The translations under genes were made by a program, and so were the position numbers. The notes below the pieces were generated by a model. That model ran no database searches. It saw nothing but the letters and a program-made list of their open reading frames with translations, and was not told the origin of the DNA. Below, one piece after another: positions 33,988 to 42,122 of a stretch of DNA of 64,000 nt (within the stretch, counting starts at the first letter, position 1; each line of letters begins with the position of its first letter). Source of the stretch: Promethearchaeati archaeon (GTDB lineage Archaea; Asgardarchaeota; Heimdallarchaeia; Heimdallarchaeales; Heimdallarchaeaceae); assembly GCA_013166775.1 (NCBI GenBank), contig JABLTJ010000009.1:35931-99930 (forward strand). Direction: 5' to 3'.

Positions 33988-36882
33988 TTAAATTCCAGTT
34001 ATTGCTTCTGCTCTTGAACCTAGTATAACATTTGTGATTATCAAGCTCAATACTTGCAATATCATTAGGATTACTCCCAATGCGCAGAATATTTGGAATT
34101 TAAGTGGATTCCACGCCATATACCATGTCAAGGTTCCAGCTCTTGATTCAAAAATTAGGAATATTGTCGTAGAAACCTCAGATAGACAGTAAATAAAAGA
34201 AACCAAAGAACCAGCAAATACATTCAAAGAAATTAAAGGAATTGTTACTTTGGCGAAAGTTTGAACTCTACTTGCACCAAGGTTAAAGGATGCTTCCTCT
34301 AGAACTTCATCTGTTTGTTGTAATCCTGCAAACGCAGATCTCACTGTGAATGGAATTTTCCTGACCGTATAACTCATTACTAGTAGAGTAACTGCAACTC
34401 CAATGAATGGATCGAGTCTGAGTGATGATGTAACATTCGCCATCATATTATTGAACCAATTTGGATTTCGTGATGCAATTCCGCTCCAATCAAAGGATCT
34501 ATAGTATCCTATGGCTAGAACTATTCCAGGTATTGCAATTGGAATAGTTACCAAAGCATCTACAAGATTTTTTCCTCTGAAATCTTTTCTGGCTATAACA
34601 TACGCAGCTAAGGATCCGATAATAACAATCAACACCGTAGCTATAACACTATAAACAAGCGTATTTACTACAAATGGTGGGATATTATACACAGATGAAA
34701 CAAAGATTACTTTGTAATTTTCAAATGTAAACTTTATATCCGCTGCCGTTCTCGGGCCTAGAGTTTTCATGATAGACATCAAGAAAACTCCAACATGTAC
34801 TAATAATGAAAAAACAAACAGAATTATTAGAAATGGATAAATAAAGAGCAATTTCCATCTTGGTTTTGAGATCCTATACTGCCCAGCTCTTCCTTTACTA
34901 ATCATAGAATATTTTCGAAGAGATACATATTTACGAATCACAAAGAATCCGATTAACGCTAGGATAAGGAGAATACCACCTAGAACGCAGACTTCTGGCG
35001 TGATTACTGAAGTTCCTGCTCTTGCATATTTTTCAAACACATAATAAGTAAGATAATTTCTAGCGGCATTATCACCCATTGCTGCAAAGATAATAGGGGT
35101 TCCAACATCCTCCATAGCAAGAATTAATACCAAAATGGATCCTGCACCTATACCTGGCATTGCAAGAGGTAGGGTTACTGAAGTGAATAATTTGAAGCTA
35201 CCCGCACCAAGATTTTCAGCAGACTCTTCCATACTTGGATCAATGTTAATAAATGAGGAAAATGCATTCAAATAGATTAAAGCATAGAAGTGGGAAGTCT
35301 GCACAAAGCAGATAGCAACAAATCCAGTCAGAATTATTTTAGAACCAAATAGAGGAGTAAGTATGAAGTTATTAATAAAACCTGAAGGTCCAAGAATCAA
35401 ACGAAAACCCATTCCTGAAATGAATGGGGGAATGATTAACGGAGCTAAAGCTAACATACTAACTATTCTTTTTCCAGGAAATTCATACCTAGCTAAGATA
35501 AAAGCAAGAGCTGTTCCGAGTAAGATTGAAAATACAGTAGTACTTACACCTAGTATTATAGTGTTTAATACCACACCTCTGTTTTTCCCACTGAAAGTGA
35601 AAACTTTTATTTTTGCAGTATCGTTATAATTGGCAATTTCTGTGAGACTGGAAGGAGAGGATATATAAAAGATAGTTGTACCCCCTTTCTCTTGAGCGAG
35701 AAAAATCCTGTTATTTGCTGCGTCAATAAAAACATCTTGAGTTCTAAATTGTGCAGTTTCATGTCTGGTTGTTTCTATGATATTAGAAGTATTAGTGACA
35801 TCTAGTAATTTAATTCCATAGTTGAAGCTGAGATCATTAATTATTGTCACTACAACATAGTCACCTATTAAATCCACACCAGCAGATTTTTCTCCATTTT
35901 CTGAGTTTTCAAAATCACCAATATATGTGATGTTTTCAGGATCACTTACGTTGAGCATTGCAAAACCATCATTGTGAGCAATATATGCAATATCATTTTC
36001 AACCTTGATATCTTGAGTCCTTAGATCACTATCCTGTATATCAATGAATTTTGTATAAGTTTTAACATAATCTGGTTGAGATGGATCACTAATATCATAA
36101 ACCATTATACCGGTAGAGTAACCTACAACATATACATAGGCATCTTGAATGGCTAAATTATAGACATCTGTATCGATTGAAACATTTGCTATTATTTCAG
36201 GGGATGTAACATCGGCTACATCTATAATTGTGAAACCTTTTCCATTATTATCAAGAAAAATTAAATCATCATATATTTGAATGAAATCTGTGGTATTTGC
36301 AATCTCAGGAAGAAAAGTAATAGGAACAAATTCATCTTCAACAGTAGATAAATTGAATACTACTAAACCACTTAGACCTCCAGCAGCAAAGAGATAATCA
36401 TCTTGTATTACCATATCTGAAAATGAGGAAATTTCGTCAAAGTATTCAGCAATTTCTACTATATTATCCGTATCTGAAATATCCAGAACTTCTATTCCTT
36501 GCGTTCTTTCTGAAACGAAAACTAGATCGTCCTTATATTCAAAAGAAGTTGCGGGACCACCCAAGTCCTCTTCACTTTTTTCAAAGAAATAACTAAATTC
36601 TTCTCCTCTGAAATCAAAAAAGATAGGATCAGTGAAAACATTACTAATGGGTTTCCCTGACCATGCTCCTTCGAAGTATACAGCTCCTGAAAGGACTGTG
36701 AAAAGGGGGATTACCATCCATACAATGAAGACAAAAACTACAACTACAATAATAAAATTTGTAGATGGATCTCTCAAAAGCTTCTTATATAGAAAATCGA
36801 TAACTGAACGATTAGTTTTTTTACCTTTTTTTCCCGTTTTTTCTATTTTTGCTTTCTTCTTTGAATCTGTCATTTCAAACAT
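33988..36882 (-). CDS. FbpB-like ABC transporter permease with inserted seven-repeat LVIVD beta-propeller
   Basis: The 964 residues begin with a cytoplasmic lysine-rich tail and one membrane helix (residues about 42-64). An extracellular insert of about 370 residues contains seven LVIVD-type repeats: DDLVFVSERTQGIEVLDI, DDYLFAAGGLSGLVVFNL, DDLIFLDNNGKGFTIIDV, DAYVYVVGYSTGIMVYDI, NDIAYIAHNDGFAMLNV, YVVVTIINDL with GIKLLDV, and NNRIFLAQEKGGTTIFYI. Two permease modules follow, each with an EAA-type loop for the ATPase (ESAENLGAGSFKLFTSVTLP and EASFNLGASRVQTFAKVTIP), as in Fe3+/FbpB and related importers. It lies 137 bases downstream of the binding-protein gene. No ATPase gene is in the window. 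Confidence 0.9.
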   Translation of the reverse strand: MFEMTDSKKKAKIEKTGKKGKKTNRSVIDFLYKKLLRDPSTNFIIVVVVFVFIVWMVIPLFTVLSGAVYFEGAWSGKPISNVFTDPIFFDFRGEEFSYFFEKSEEDLGGPATSFEYKDDLVFVSERTQGIEVLDISDTDNIVEIAEYFDEISSFSDMVIQDDYLFAAGGLSGLVVFNLSTVEDEFVPITFLPEIANTTDFIQIYDDLIFLDNNGKGFTIIDVADVTSPEIIANVSIDTDVYNLAIQDAYVYVVGYSTGIMVYDISDPSQPDYVKTYTKFIDIQDSDLRTQDIKVENDIAYIAHNDGFAMLNVSDPENITYIGDFENSENGEKSAGVDLIGDYVVVTIINDLSFNYGIKLLDVTNTSNIIETTRHETAQFRTQDVFIDAANNRIFLAQEKGGTTIFYISSPSSLTEIANYNDTAKIKVFTFSGKNRGVVLNTIILGVSTTVFSILLGTALAFILARYEFPGKRIVSMLALAPLIIPPFISGMGFRLILGPSGFINNFILTPLFGSKIILTGFVAICFVQTSHFYALIYLNAFSSFINIDPSMEESAENLGAGSFKLFTSVTLPLAMPGIGAGSILVLILAMEDVGTPIIFAAMGDNAARNYLTYYVFEKYARAGTSVITPEVCVLGGILLILALIGFFVIRKYVSLRKYSMISKGRAGQYRISKPRWKLLFIYPFLIILFVFSLLVHVGVFLMSIMKTLGPRTAADIKFTFENYKVIFVSSVYNIPPFVVNTLVYSVIATVLIVIIGSLAAYVIARKDFRGKNLVDALVTIPIAIPGIVLAIGYYRSFDWSGIASRNPNWFNNMMANVTSSLRLDPFIGVAVTLLVMSYTVRKIPFTVRSAFAGLQQTDEVLEEASFNLGASRVQTFAKVTIPLISLNVFAGSLVSFIYCLSEVSTTIFLIFESRAGTLTWYMAWNPLKFQIFCALGVILMILQVLSLIITNVILGSRAEAITGI

Positions 36883-36987
36883 TCCGTTTTCTTATTCTCG
36901 AATGTTATAGAAATTAATACTTTTTGAATTTTCTCCTTAAATTTATAAAAAACATTGAAGAAATAATCAAATACTAATCAACTAATG

Positions 36988-37018
36988 AGAAAAACAAAAG
37001 AAAAAAAAGGAAAAAAGA
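36988..37018 (-). terminator. U-rich terminator
   Basis: An A-rich purine run just after the stop of the binding-protein gene gives a U-rich transcript end. It separates that gene from the permease gene downstream. Confidence 0.5.
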
Positions 37019-37019
37019 A

Positions 37020-38513
37020 TTATTTCTGTTTTCTTCTTCGTATAATAGTTAATGCTGCCATGAAAATTGTTGATATAAGAACAGGAGCTATAATGAATGG
37101 AGTTTCTTCGTCTTCACATGTTCCTTCTATTTGACAAATTATATTAGCATATCTAGCTTTTGCCATAGAACGCCATTCTGTCTCTAATTCAGAAGCTCTT
37201 GTTGCGCTACTTTGATATTCTTCATTCAATGTCAAAGCATCTGCCATGGTATAGGGTATTTCTCCCATTTCATAAGCTAAATCTTGAAACTGAGTACCGT
37301 TTATAGTTTCATCATCTAATGCAGTAAGAAGAGTACCCCAAGTATTTCTTAGGTTATTATGTAAACCTGCGATAGTTTCATGGAAGTAGTAAATTGTAAA
37401 TTGTAGCAAATCAGTTTCGAGATTTTCATCAAATTCTATCCCTTCATTGGCAAGAGTATCATTGTAAAGAGAATAAAGATCTGTTCTGGTTTGTCCATAA
37501 GGTGTTTGAAAGGCGTCTGCTACTGCAGGAAGTCTGTCTAATCCTTCATGCATCCAAGTATTTTGACCTTCTAGTGAGAATAGATACTCAAAAAATGCAT
37601 TAGCTCCATCGAAATTGTCACAAAAAGAAGCTATTGCAATTGGATCACCATTAACTATAGATTGACCTTCTGGGATTATATATTCGGTATTAGGATTTTC
37701 TCTTTTAGCTATAACACCATAAAAATCAATAGTCATACCAATACCAACATCACCAGTAACTACTGCTGCTCTAGTATCGACAGAACCAGGATAGATACCT
37801 GAATTAGCACCTATTCTTGTAAGAATAGACCATCCTTCTTCCCAACCAAAAGCTTGTAGTATAATTGACACAATTTTGGTGTTAGATGTGGTAAGAGGGG
37901 GATCTCCAAAACTAACCGCCTTTATATTTGGACCAAGATAGTATGTAGGTGTTGCTAATTCTTCCCATGTATTAGGAACAGGAAGACCATAATCATCTAA
38001 GAAATCATGATTTACTGTAAAACCGAAAGAAGAAATTGCATTTCCAATCCATATGAGATTATCAGAGGCATCATATGATTTAATAGCTAAACCAGCTACT
38101 TCATCAGGAACAACAGCATTCAGTAGATCAATTAGAGTTTGATTATCAATGTGATATAGCAGACCATAATCGTCCATAGTATTGAACAGAGCAGGACCGC
38201 CACCCCAAGCTACATCAATAGATTTGCTAGGATCTTCAAGAAGTTTTTTCCAACCTGCATCTGTCGATGCTGAATTAAACACTAAACTAGTAATTCCAGC
38301 GTTAATTGCGTAATCTGAAGCTAGGAAGGCAGATGTAAATTCATTGGTTATTGTTACGTCGTGTCTTGTTACAAATGAAAGAATACTTGCTTGATCAAGA
38401 TTTTCAGATGCAACTACACTATCATCAACAACAGCATTAGTCATAAGAATTGTCATACTAAAAGTTAAAGTTGTAACTAGTAATACAACTAGAAATAGTT
38501 TTTTCATTTTCAT
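37020..38513 (-). CDS. Extracellular solute-binding protein of a Fe3+/thiamine/polyamine-type ABC importer
   Basis: The 497 residues have a signal peptide (LFLVVLLVTTLTFSMTILM), then a type II binding-protein fold: FVTRHDVTITNEFTSAFLAS, DVAWGGGPALFNTMDDYG, FGFTVNHDFLDDYGLPVPN with TWEEL, VVTGDVGIGMTIDFYGVIA and EYIIPEGQSIVNGDPIAIAS with the later FFEYLFSLEGQ. This resembles the FbpA/PotD/ThiB group. The C-terminal region, beyond the usual end, is a helical stretch, then a membrane helix (IIAPVLISTIFMAALTII) and RRRKQK, so the protein is anchored. It is the upstream partner of the propeller permease. The ligand is not certain. Confidence 0.88.
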   Translation of the reverse strand: MKMKKLFLVVLLVTTLTFSMTILMTNAVVDDSVVASENLDQASILSFVTRHDVTITNEFTSAFLASDYAINAGITSLVFNSASTDAGWKKLLEDPSKSIDVAWGGGPALFNTMDDYGLLYHIDNQTLIDLLNAVVPDEVAGLAIKSYDASDNLIWIGNAISSFGFTVNHDFLDDYGLPVPNTWEELATPTYYLGPNIKAVSFGDPPLTTSNTKIVSIILQAFGWEEGWSILTRIGANSGIYPGSVDTRAAVVTGDVGIGMTIDFYGVIAKRENPNTEYIIPEGQSIVNGDPIAIASFCDNFDGANAFFEYLFSLEGQNTWMHEGLDRLPAVADAFQTPYGQTRTDLYSLYNDTLANEGIEFDENLETDLLQFTIYYFHETIAGLHNNLRNTWGTLLTALDDETINGTQFQDLAYEMGEIPYTMADALTLNEEYQSSATRASELETEWRSMAKARYANIICQIEGTCEDEETPFIIAPVLISTIFMAALTIIRRRKQK

Positions 38514-38750
38514 TTTATCTTCAACCTTTTTGTTGATATCAAATTAATATCAGATTACGTTCATATTATCAGACTATAAATTTTTTGTAGTGATGAAATA
38601 ATCTTCTGAGTTAGTTAGCAAAATGTCTATACATATAACTTTAGATGTTTTTTTATCACTTTAAGCTTAATTAATTCCTCTATTGTCAAAGAAAAAAATT
38701 CAATAATGGGAAATGAATCTTTTTCAAGATTAATAGAAAATTGTGATTTT

Positions 38751-40271
38751 ATGAAAAGAAAACTCTTAGTTTATACGTTAATAATAACATTGATTTCTTC
38801 TTTCGTTGGTTTCAATCAATTAGTTGAAGGTTCACTTGAAATTGAAGTTCAACAGAAAAATCTAGCTGATTTTCAGATTCCTCAATTCGATAATACCGTT
38901 ATAATTACTTGGGATGGTGCTTCATCCAAATATATGGACAAATATCTAGATGATGGATCACTTGTGAATACTCTTGAACTTTTAGAAACAGGATATAGAC
39001 AAAAAATCAGAATAACGTCTCATAAAACAAGTACTGATCCAGGTCTTTGTACTATAGAATCAGGTTATGGCCCTGAAATCCATGGAATAACTTACAATAT
39101 GTGGGGTGAGGGTACTATAAAACTTTCAATACCAGATAATCTTACTATCTCAGAACGATTAAAAGACACTTTCGGAGATGAAGTTAAAACAGGCTTAGTT
39201 TTCGCTTGGGGTCTAACTGATAATATAAATTGGACTTATATAAATCAGGCAGAGACAAGAGGATCAATATACGATAACAGCATGAGTGAAATAGATTACC
39301 TGATAGCTTCTGCGAACCTTTCTTGGCAGCCTGATGATCCTGAATCCAGAGCAGCAGCTTATCATGGTTTTGATGAAGGACTTGGAATGTACAAATCACC
39401 CGTATTAACATCAGATTATCTGGGTCAGAAAGCTGCAGAATGGATTCCTACAGTTAAGAATGATAGATTCTACTTGAGAGTTCACTTAACTCAACCAGAT
39501 CAAGAAGGCCACGGGTACGGTGATAGTTCTTCAGAATATAAAGCTGCTCTGAAAGAATGTGATGATGCAGTAGGTTTGATTTTAGATGAACTCGAAGATG
39601 CAAATATTCTTGATAAGACCTTAGTAATGGTTGGAACAGATCACGGTATGTATGGTACAGGTCATAATGCAGGTCCTTGGCCAGATGTTGCAGATGATCT
39701 GAATGAACTTGTGTATGTAATCAGTCATGATTCTATGCGACATGAAGAATCTATAGCAGTTAGCCAACAAGATATTGCCCCTACAGTTCTTGCAGCCATG
39801 GGAGTTGATCTATCTCTACTTACTCCGGCTTACATTGATGATGCTGATACTGGAATTCCTTTCTGGGAAAAAACAGATAGTACAGACCCTAGTATCAAAA
39901 TTGTTTTTTATAAAACAGATAAAATGGATAATTTTGATATTCTTTCTAATGATATAGAGATCAAAGGAAATTTTGACATAAAATTAGACATCAAAGAATG
40001 GAGTCCACTAAGAACTGCGACTCTGCAAATTAGTGATAATACCATTAATGCAGATTTTAATTCATCAAGAAGAGTTGATTGGTTCGATGTAAATCCTAAA
40101 GATAGTGGAACAGGAGTTCAATCCCTAATCTTCACACTTATTGATCCATTCGGAAATGAAGCTACAGAAGAATTTAGCCTAACCTTAAAAGCTCCATCAG
40201 CTTTTTGGATCTCAATTTTACCGATACTTGTAATAAGTACAGTTATCACGTTGAAACGAAAAAAAAGATAA
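38751..40271 (+). CDS. Secreted type I phosphodiesterase / alkaline phosphatase superfamily enzyme
   Basis: The 506 residues from ATG 38751 start with a signal peptide (LVYTLIITLISSFVGF). The catalytic fold has IITWDGASSKYMDKY (metal Asp), SHKTSTDPGLCTIESGYG (nucleophile Thr or Ser), HLTQPDQEGHGYGD (Asp and His) and GTDHGMYGTGHN (Asp-His and His), the usual metal ligands of nucleotide pyrophosphatase/phosphodiesterases. A C-terminal Ig-like domain, a membrane helix (AFWISILPILVISTVITL) and KRKKR tail anchor it. An ATG at 38706 would add 15 residues before the signal peptide and is less likely. It is divergent from the binding-protein gene, so it may supply the transported ligand such as phosphate. 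Confidence 0.9.
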   Translation: MKRKLLVYTLIITLISSFVGFNQLVEGSLEIEVQQKNLADFQIPQFDNTVIITWDGASSKYMDKYLDDGSLVNTLELLETGYRQKIRITSHKTSTDPGLCTIESGYGPEIHGITYNMWGEGTIKLSIPDNLTISERLKDTFGDEVKTGLVFAWGLTDNINWTYINQAETRGSIYDNSMSEIDYLIASANLSWQPDDPESRAAAYHGFDEGLGMYKSPVLTSDYLGQKAAEWIPTVKNDRFYLRVHLTQPDQEGHGYGDSSSEYKAALKECDDAVGLILDELEDANILDKTLVMVGTDHGMYGTGHNAGPWPDVADDLNELVYVISHDSMRHEESIAVSQQDIAPTVLAAMGVDLSLLTPAYIDDADTGIPFWEKTDSTDPSIKIVFYKTDKMDNFDILSNDIEIKGNFDIKLDIKEWSPLRTATLQISDNTINADFNSSRRVDWFDVNPKDSGTGVQSLIFTLIDPFGNEATEEFSLTLKAPSAFWISILPILVISTVITLKRKKR

Positions 40272-40290
40272 TTTTTTTCTTTCTTTTTTT
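40271..40290 (+). terminator. Pyrimidine-rich terminator region
   Basis: A T/C run of about 20 bases begins at the stop of the phosphodiesterase gene, between two convergent genes. Confidence 0.5.
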
Positions 40291-40726
40291 ATTCTATTTG
40301 TCCCCAAGTGAGAAATTTACCATCTTTTCTTTTAACTAATACTGTACCAAATTTTCTCCATTGTTCTTCTCTGAATCTTGTCATTCGATAAGCTTCTTCA
40401 TCTTGAACCTTTTTTGTACCTTTTAACAATTCTATTTTTTTCTTTTCGTCATCAAAAAACAGTTTCCGTATATATTTTCCTTCTTTAGGATCTTTTTGTA
40501 TATCTTCAGCAAGATCCATGATTTGCTCTACGGGGAGAAGAGAAAAAAATGATTGATGTTCTGTAAAATAAACGGAGCCAGGACAAACTTTTTCATTTTC
40601 GGATTGTTTCTTACATTCTGTGCAAAACACTAGTTGACATCCATTACAAATTTCCCACCCTTCCAATGCAGCTTCTTTTACTGTATTCATCTTATTACAT
40701 AAAGCACATCTAATGTAGAATTGCAT
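40289..40726 (-). CDS. Zinc-finger protein, last gene of the Smc5/6-like operon
   Basis: The 145 residues begin with a treble-clef-like zinc region: CALC, then ICNGC and VFCTEC, then VCPGS, giving about seven cysteines in C-x2-C and C-x4-C patterns. The rest is helical and charged. The cysteine order is not identical to a RING finger, but the position in the operon is where an Nse1-type zinc subunit might be expected. ATG 40726 is 14 bases inside the end of the winged-helix gene; a TTG at 40744 overlaps that gene's stop as TTGA and is an alternative. Function not proven. Confidence 0.72.
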   Translation of the reverse strand: MQFYIRCALCNKMNTVKEAALEGWEICNGCQLVFCTECKKQSENEKVCPGSVYFTEHQSFFSLLPVEQIMDLAEDIQKDPKEGKYIRKLFFDDEKKKIELLKGTKKVQDEEAYRMTRFREEQWRKFGTVLVKRKDGKFLTWGQIE

Positions 40727-40740
40727 TGCTTCCGTATTCT

Positions 40741-41349
40741 TCAAATCTTTCTAAACTCCCTAGCTATTTTACGCCTTTCCTTTTCTCCAAATTCTATCCT
40801 CACTCTATAATTATACTTCCACTCATTTTGTTTTCTTTCAATATAGCCTTGCCTGACTAGTTTACGAATTGTATTTTCAACAAAATACTCTTTCATTTTA
40901 CCTGTTACAACGAGCTTTTCTTTAATTTTCTCAGTTGTAATTGGTTCTTTCGATTTACCTTCTATTAGTCCAATAATAGTACCAAGTACAGCTAATTCAC
41001 CTTTTTCTAATTCTGATGGAGCATAGAAATTAGAACGTAAACAATACCATCTCTCTCCTTTAATTTCATATTCTAATACTTCTAACCCAAGAACCTCAAC
41101 AAATCCCTTATATTCTTCGAGTGTCTCTCTCAGAGTATTTATATCAAACCTTGTTGCTAGTAGTAAATCCATCTCTGAGCAACCGAATACCATTGTTTTC
41201 TCTTTAATCCATTTCCTGGATAAAATAGTTGTGAGTTCTTTGAAAAGTTCTCCTTTATCCGAATCAGCTATTGTTGCAGGGAGTTTGATAATGTTCATTT
41301 CTTCATCTTCCTCATGAGAAGAAAACTCCTCTTGAGGTGGCTCTTCCAT
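40741..41349 (-). CDS. MAGE/Nse3-like tandem winged-helix (KITE-like) protein
   Basis: The 202 residues have a charged acidic start, then a tandem winged-helix pattern. The part EVLGLEVLEYEIKGERWYCL resembles the first wing. GELAVLGTIIGLIEGKSKEP resembles the LLIIVLGVIFLKGN-type core of MAGE/Nse3, and TIRKLVRQGYIERKQNEWKY resembles its end (LVQEKYLEYRQ-like). Nse3 is a non-catalytic subunit of Smc5/6 that binds the kleisin Nse4 and DNA. ATG 41349 has AAGGTGA 7 bases upstream. It is cotranscribed between the possible kleisin and the zinc-finger gene. The resemblance is by eye. Confidence 0.78.
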   Translation of the reverse strand: MEEPPQEEFSSHEEDEEMNIIKLPATIADSDKGELFKELTTILSRKWIKEKTMVFGCSEMDLLLATRFDINTLRETLEEYKGFVEVLGLEVLEYEIKGERWYCLRSNFYAPSELEKGELAVLGTIIGLIEGKSKEPITTEKIKEKLVVTGKMKEYFVENTIRKLVRQGYIERKQNEWKYNYRVRIEFGEKERRKIAREFRKI

Positions 41350-41366
41350 CAGATTTCACCTTCTTT

Positions 41367-42122
41367 TTATTTTTTTACTGGTGACAGCAAAACTGAGCTT
41401 GAAACTCCCTCGATTTGATTTTCATCAGTAAGCTCTTCAAAGAGTAATTTATCTCCCTCAAGAATGACTTGAATCTTTTTTTCACTGATCATCTTTGATA
41501 GAAGCTCAGCTTCAATTGATGATAACATCACATTAAGTGCTTCACGATTAAACTTTTTCCCTACAAATTTATCATAGATATCTCTTTCAATACTCATATA
41601 ATCACTTTTGCTAAAAATAATATTCTTCAACGGAATGACATATTCTTTATTTTTGGATATGAAACTTTCAAGTTCTGATTCTGATTCCAAAAGGATTTCA
41701 TCTGTTTCAAGAAATGTTCCTATATCAGACACAGGAATAGAATTCTCTCCTTCTATAGCAAATACTGCTTGACTTAATTTCGAAACCAGAAACGCGAATT
41801 GTTCTAATCTCTTCTCCGGATACAATAATTGTTCTAGATAGCTTTTCTCTCTTAGTTCACTCATGTCAATGAAATCACTATAGAGAGCTGAATCAATGAG
41901 ATTTTCTTTTAGATTTTTAAGATAGAGATATGCATCAGAAACCCTTACTCTATCATCTTCTGACTCTTGAACTCCTACAATCGTTTTTACTTTTAGAGAT
42001 CTCGAATATTTTTTCTCTAGTTCAAATAGAGTTTGGAATACAACCTCAGCCCAATTGCTAATTTCATCTACTTTAGAACCTTCAGAAATCTTTCCATCAT
42101 TTACTAAATCGTGATCCGTCAT
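41367..42122 (-). CDS. Possible kleisin subunit of the Smc5/6-like complex
   Basis: The 251 residues are mostly helical and acidic, with no clear family match. The C-terminal part (residues about 185-235) looks like a winged helix: IYDKFVGKKFNREALNVML, SSIEAELLSKMISEKKIQV, ILEGDKLLFEEL, as kleisins have for binding the SMC head. The ATG overlaps the SMC stop codon as ATGA, so the two are translationally coupled, as kleisin and SMC genes often are. The kleisin assignment rests mainly on position and size. Confidence 0.6.
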   Translation of the reverse strand: MTDHDLVNDGKISEGSKVDEISNWAEVVFQTLFELEKKYSRSLKVKTIVGVQESEDDRVRVSDAYLYLKNLKENLIDSALYSDFIDMSELREKSYLEQLLYPEKRLEQFAFLVSKLSQAVFAIEGENSIPVSDIGTFLETDEILLESESELESFISKNKEYVIPLKNIIFSKSDYMSIERDIYDKFVGKKFNREALNVMLSSIEAELLSKMISEKKIQVILEGDKLLFEELTDENQIEGVSSSVLLSPVKK

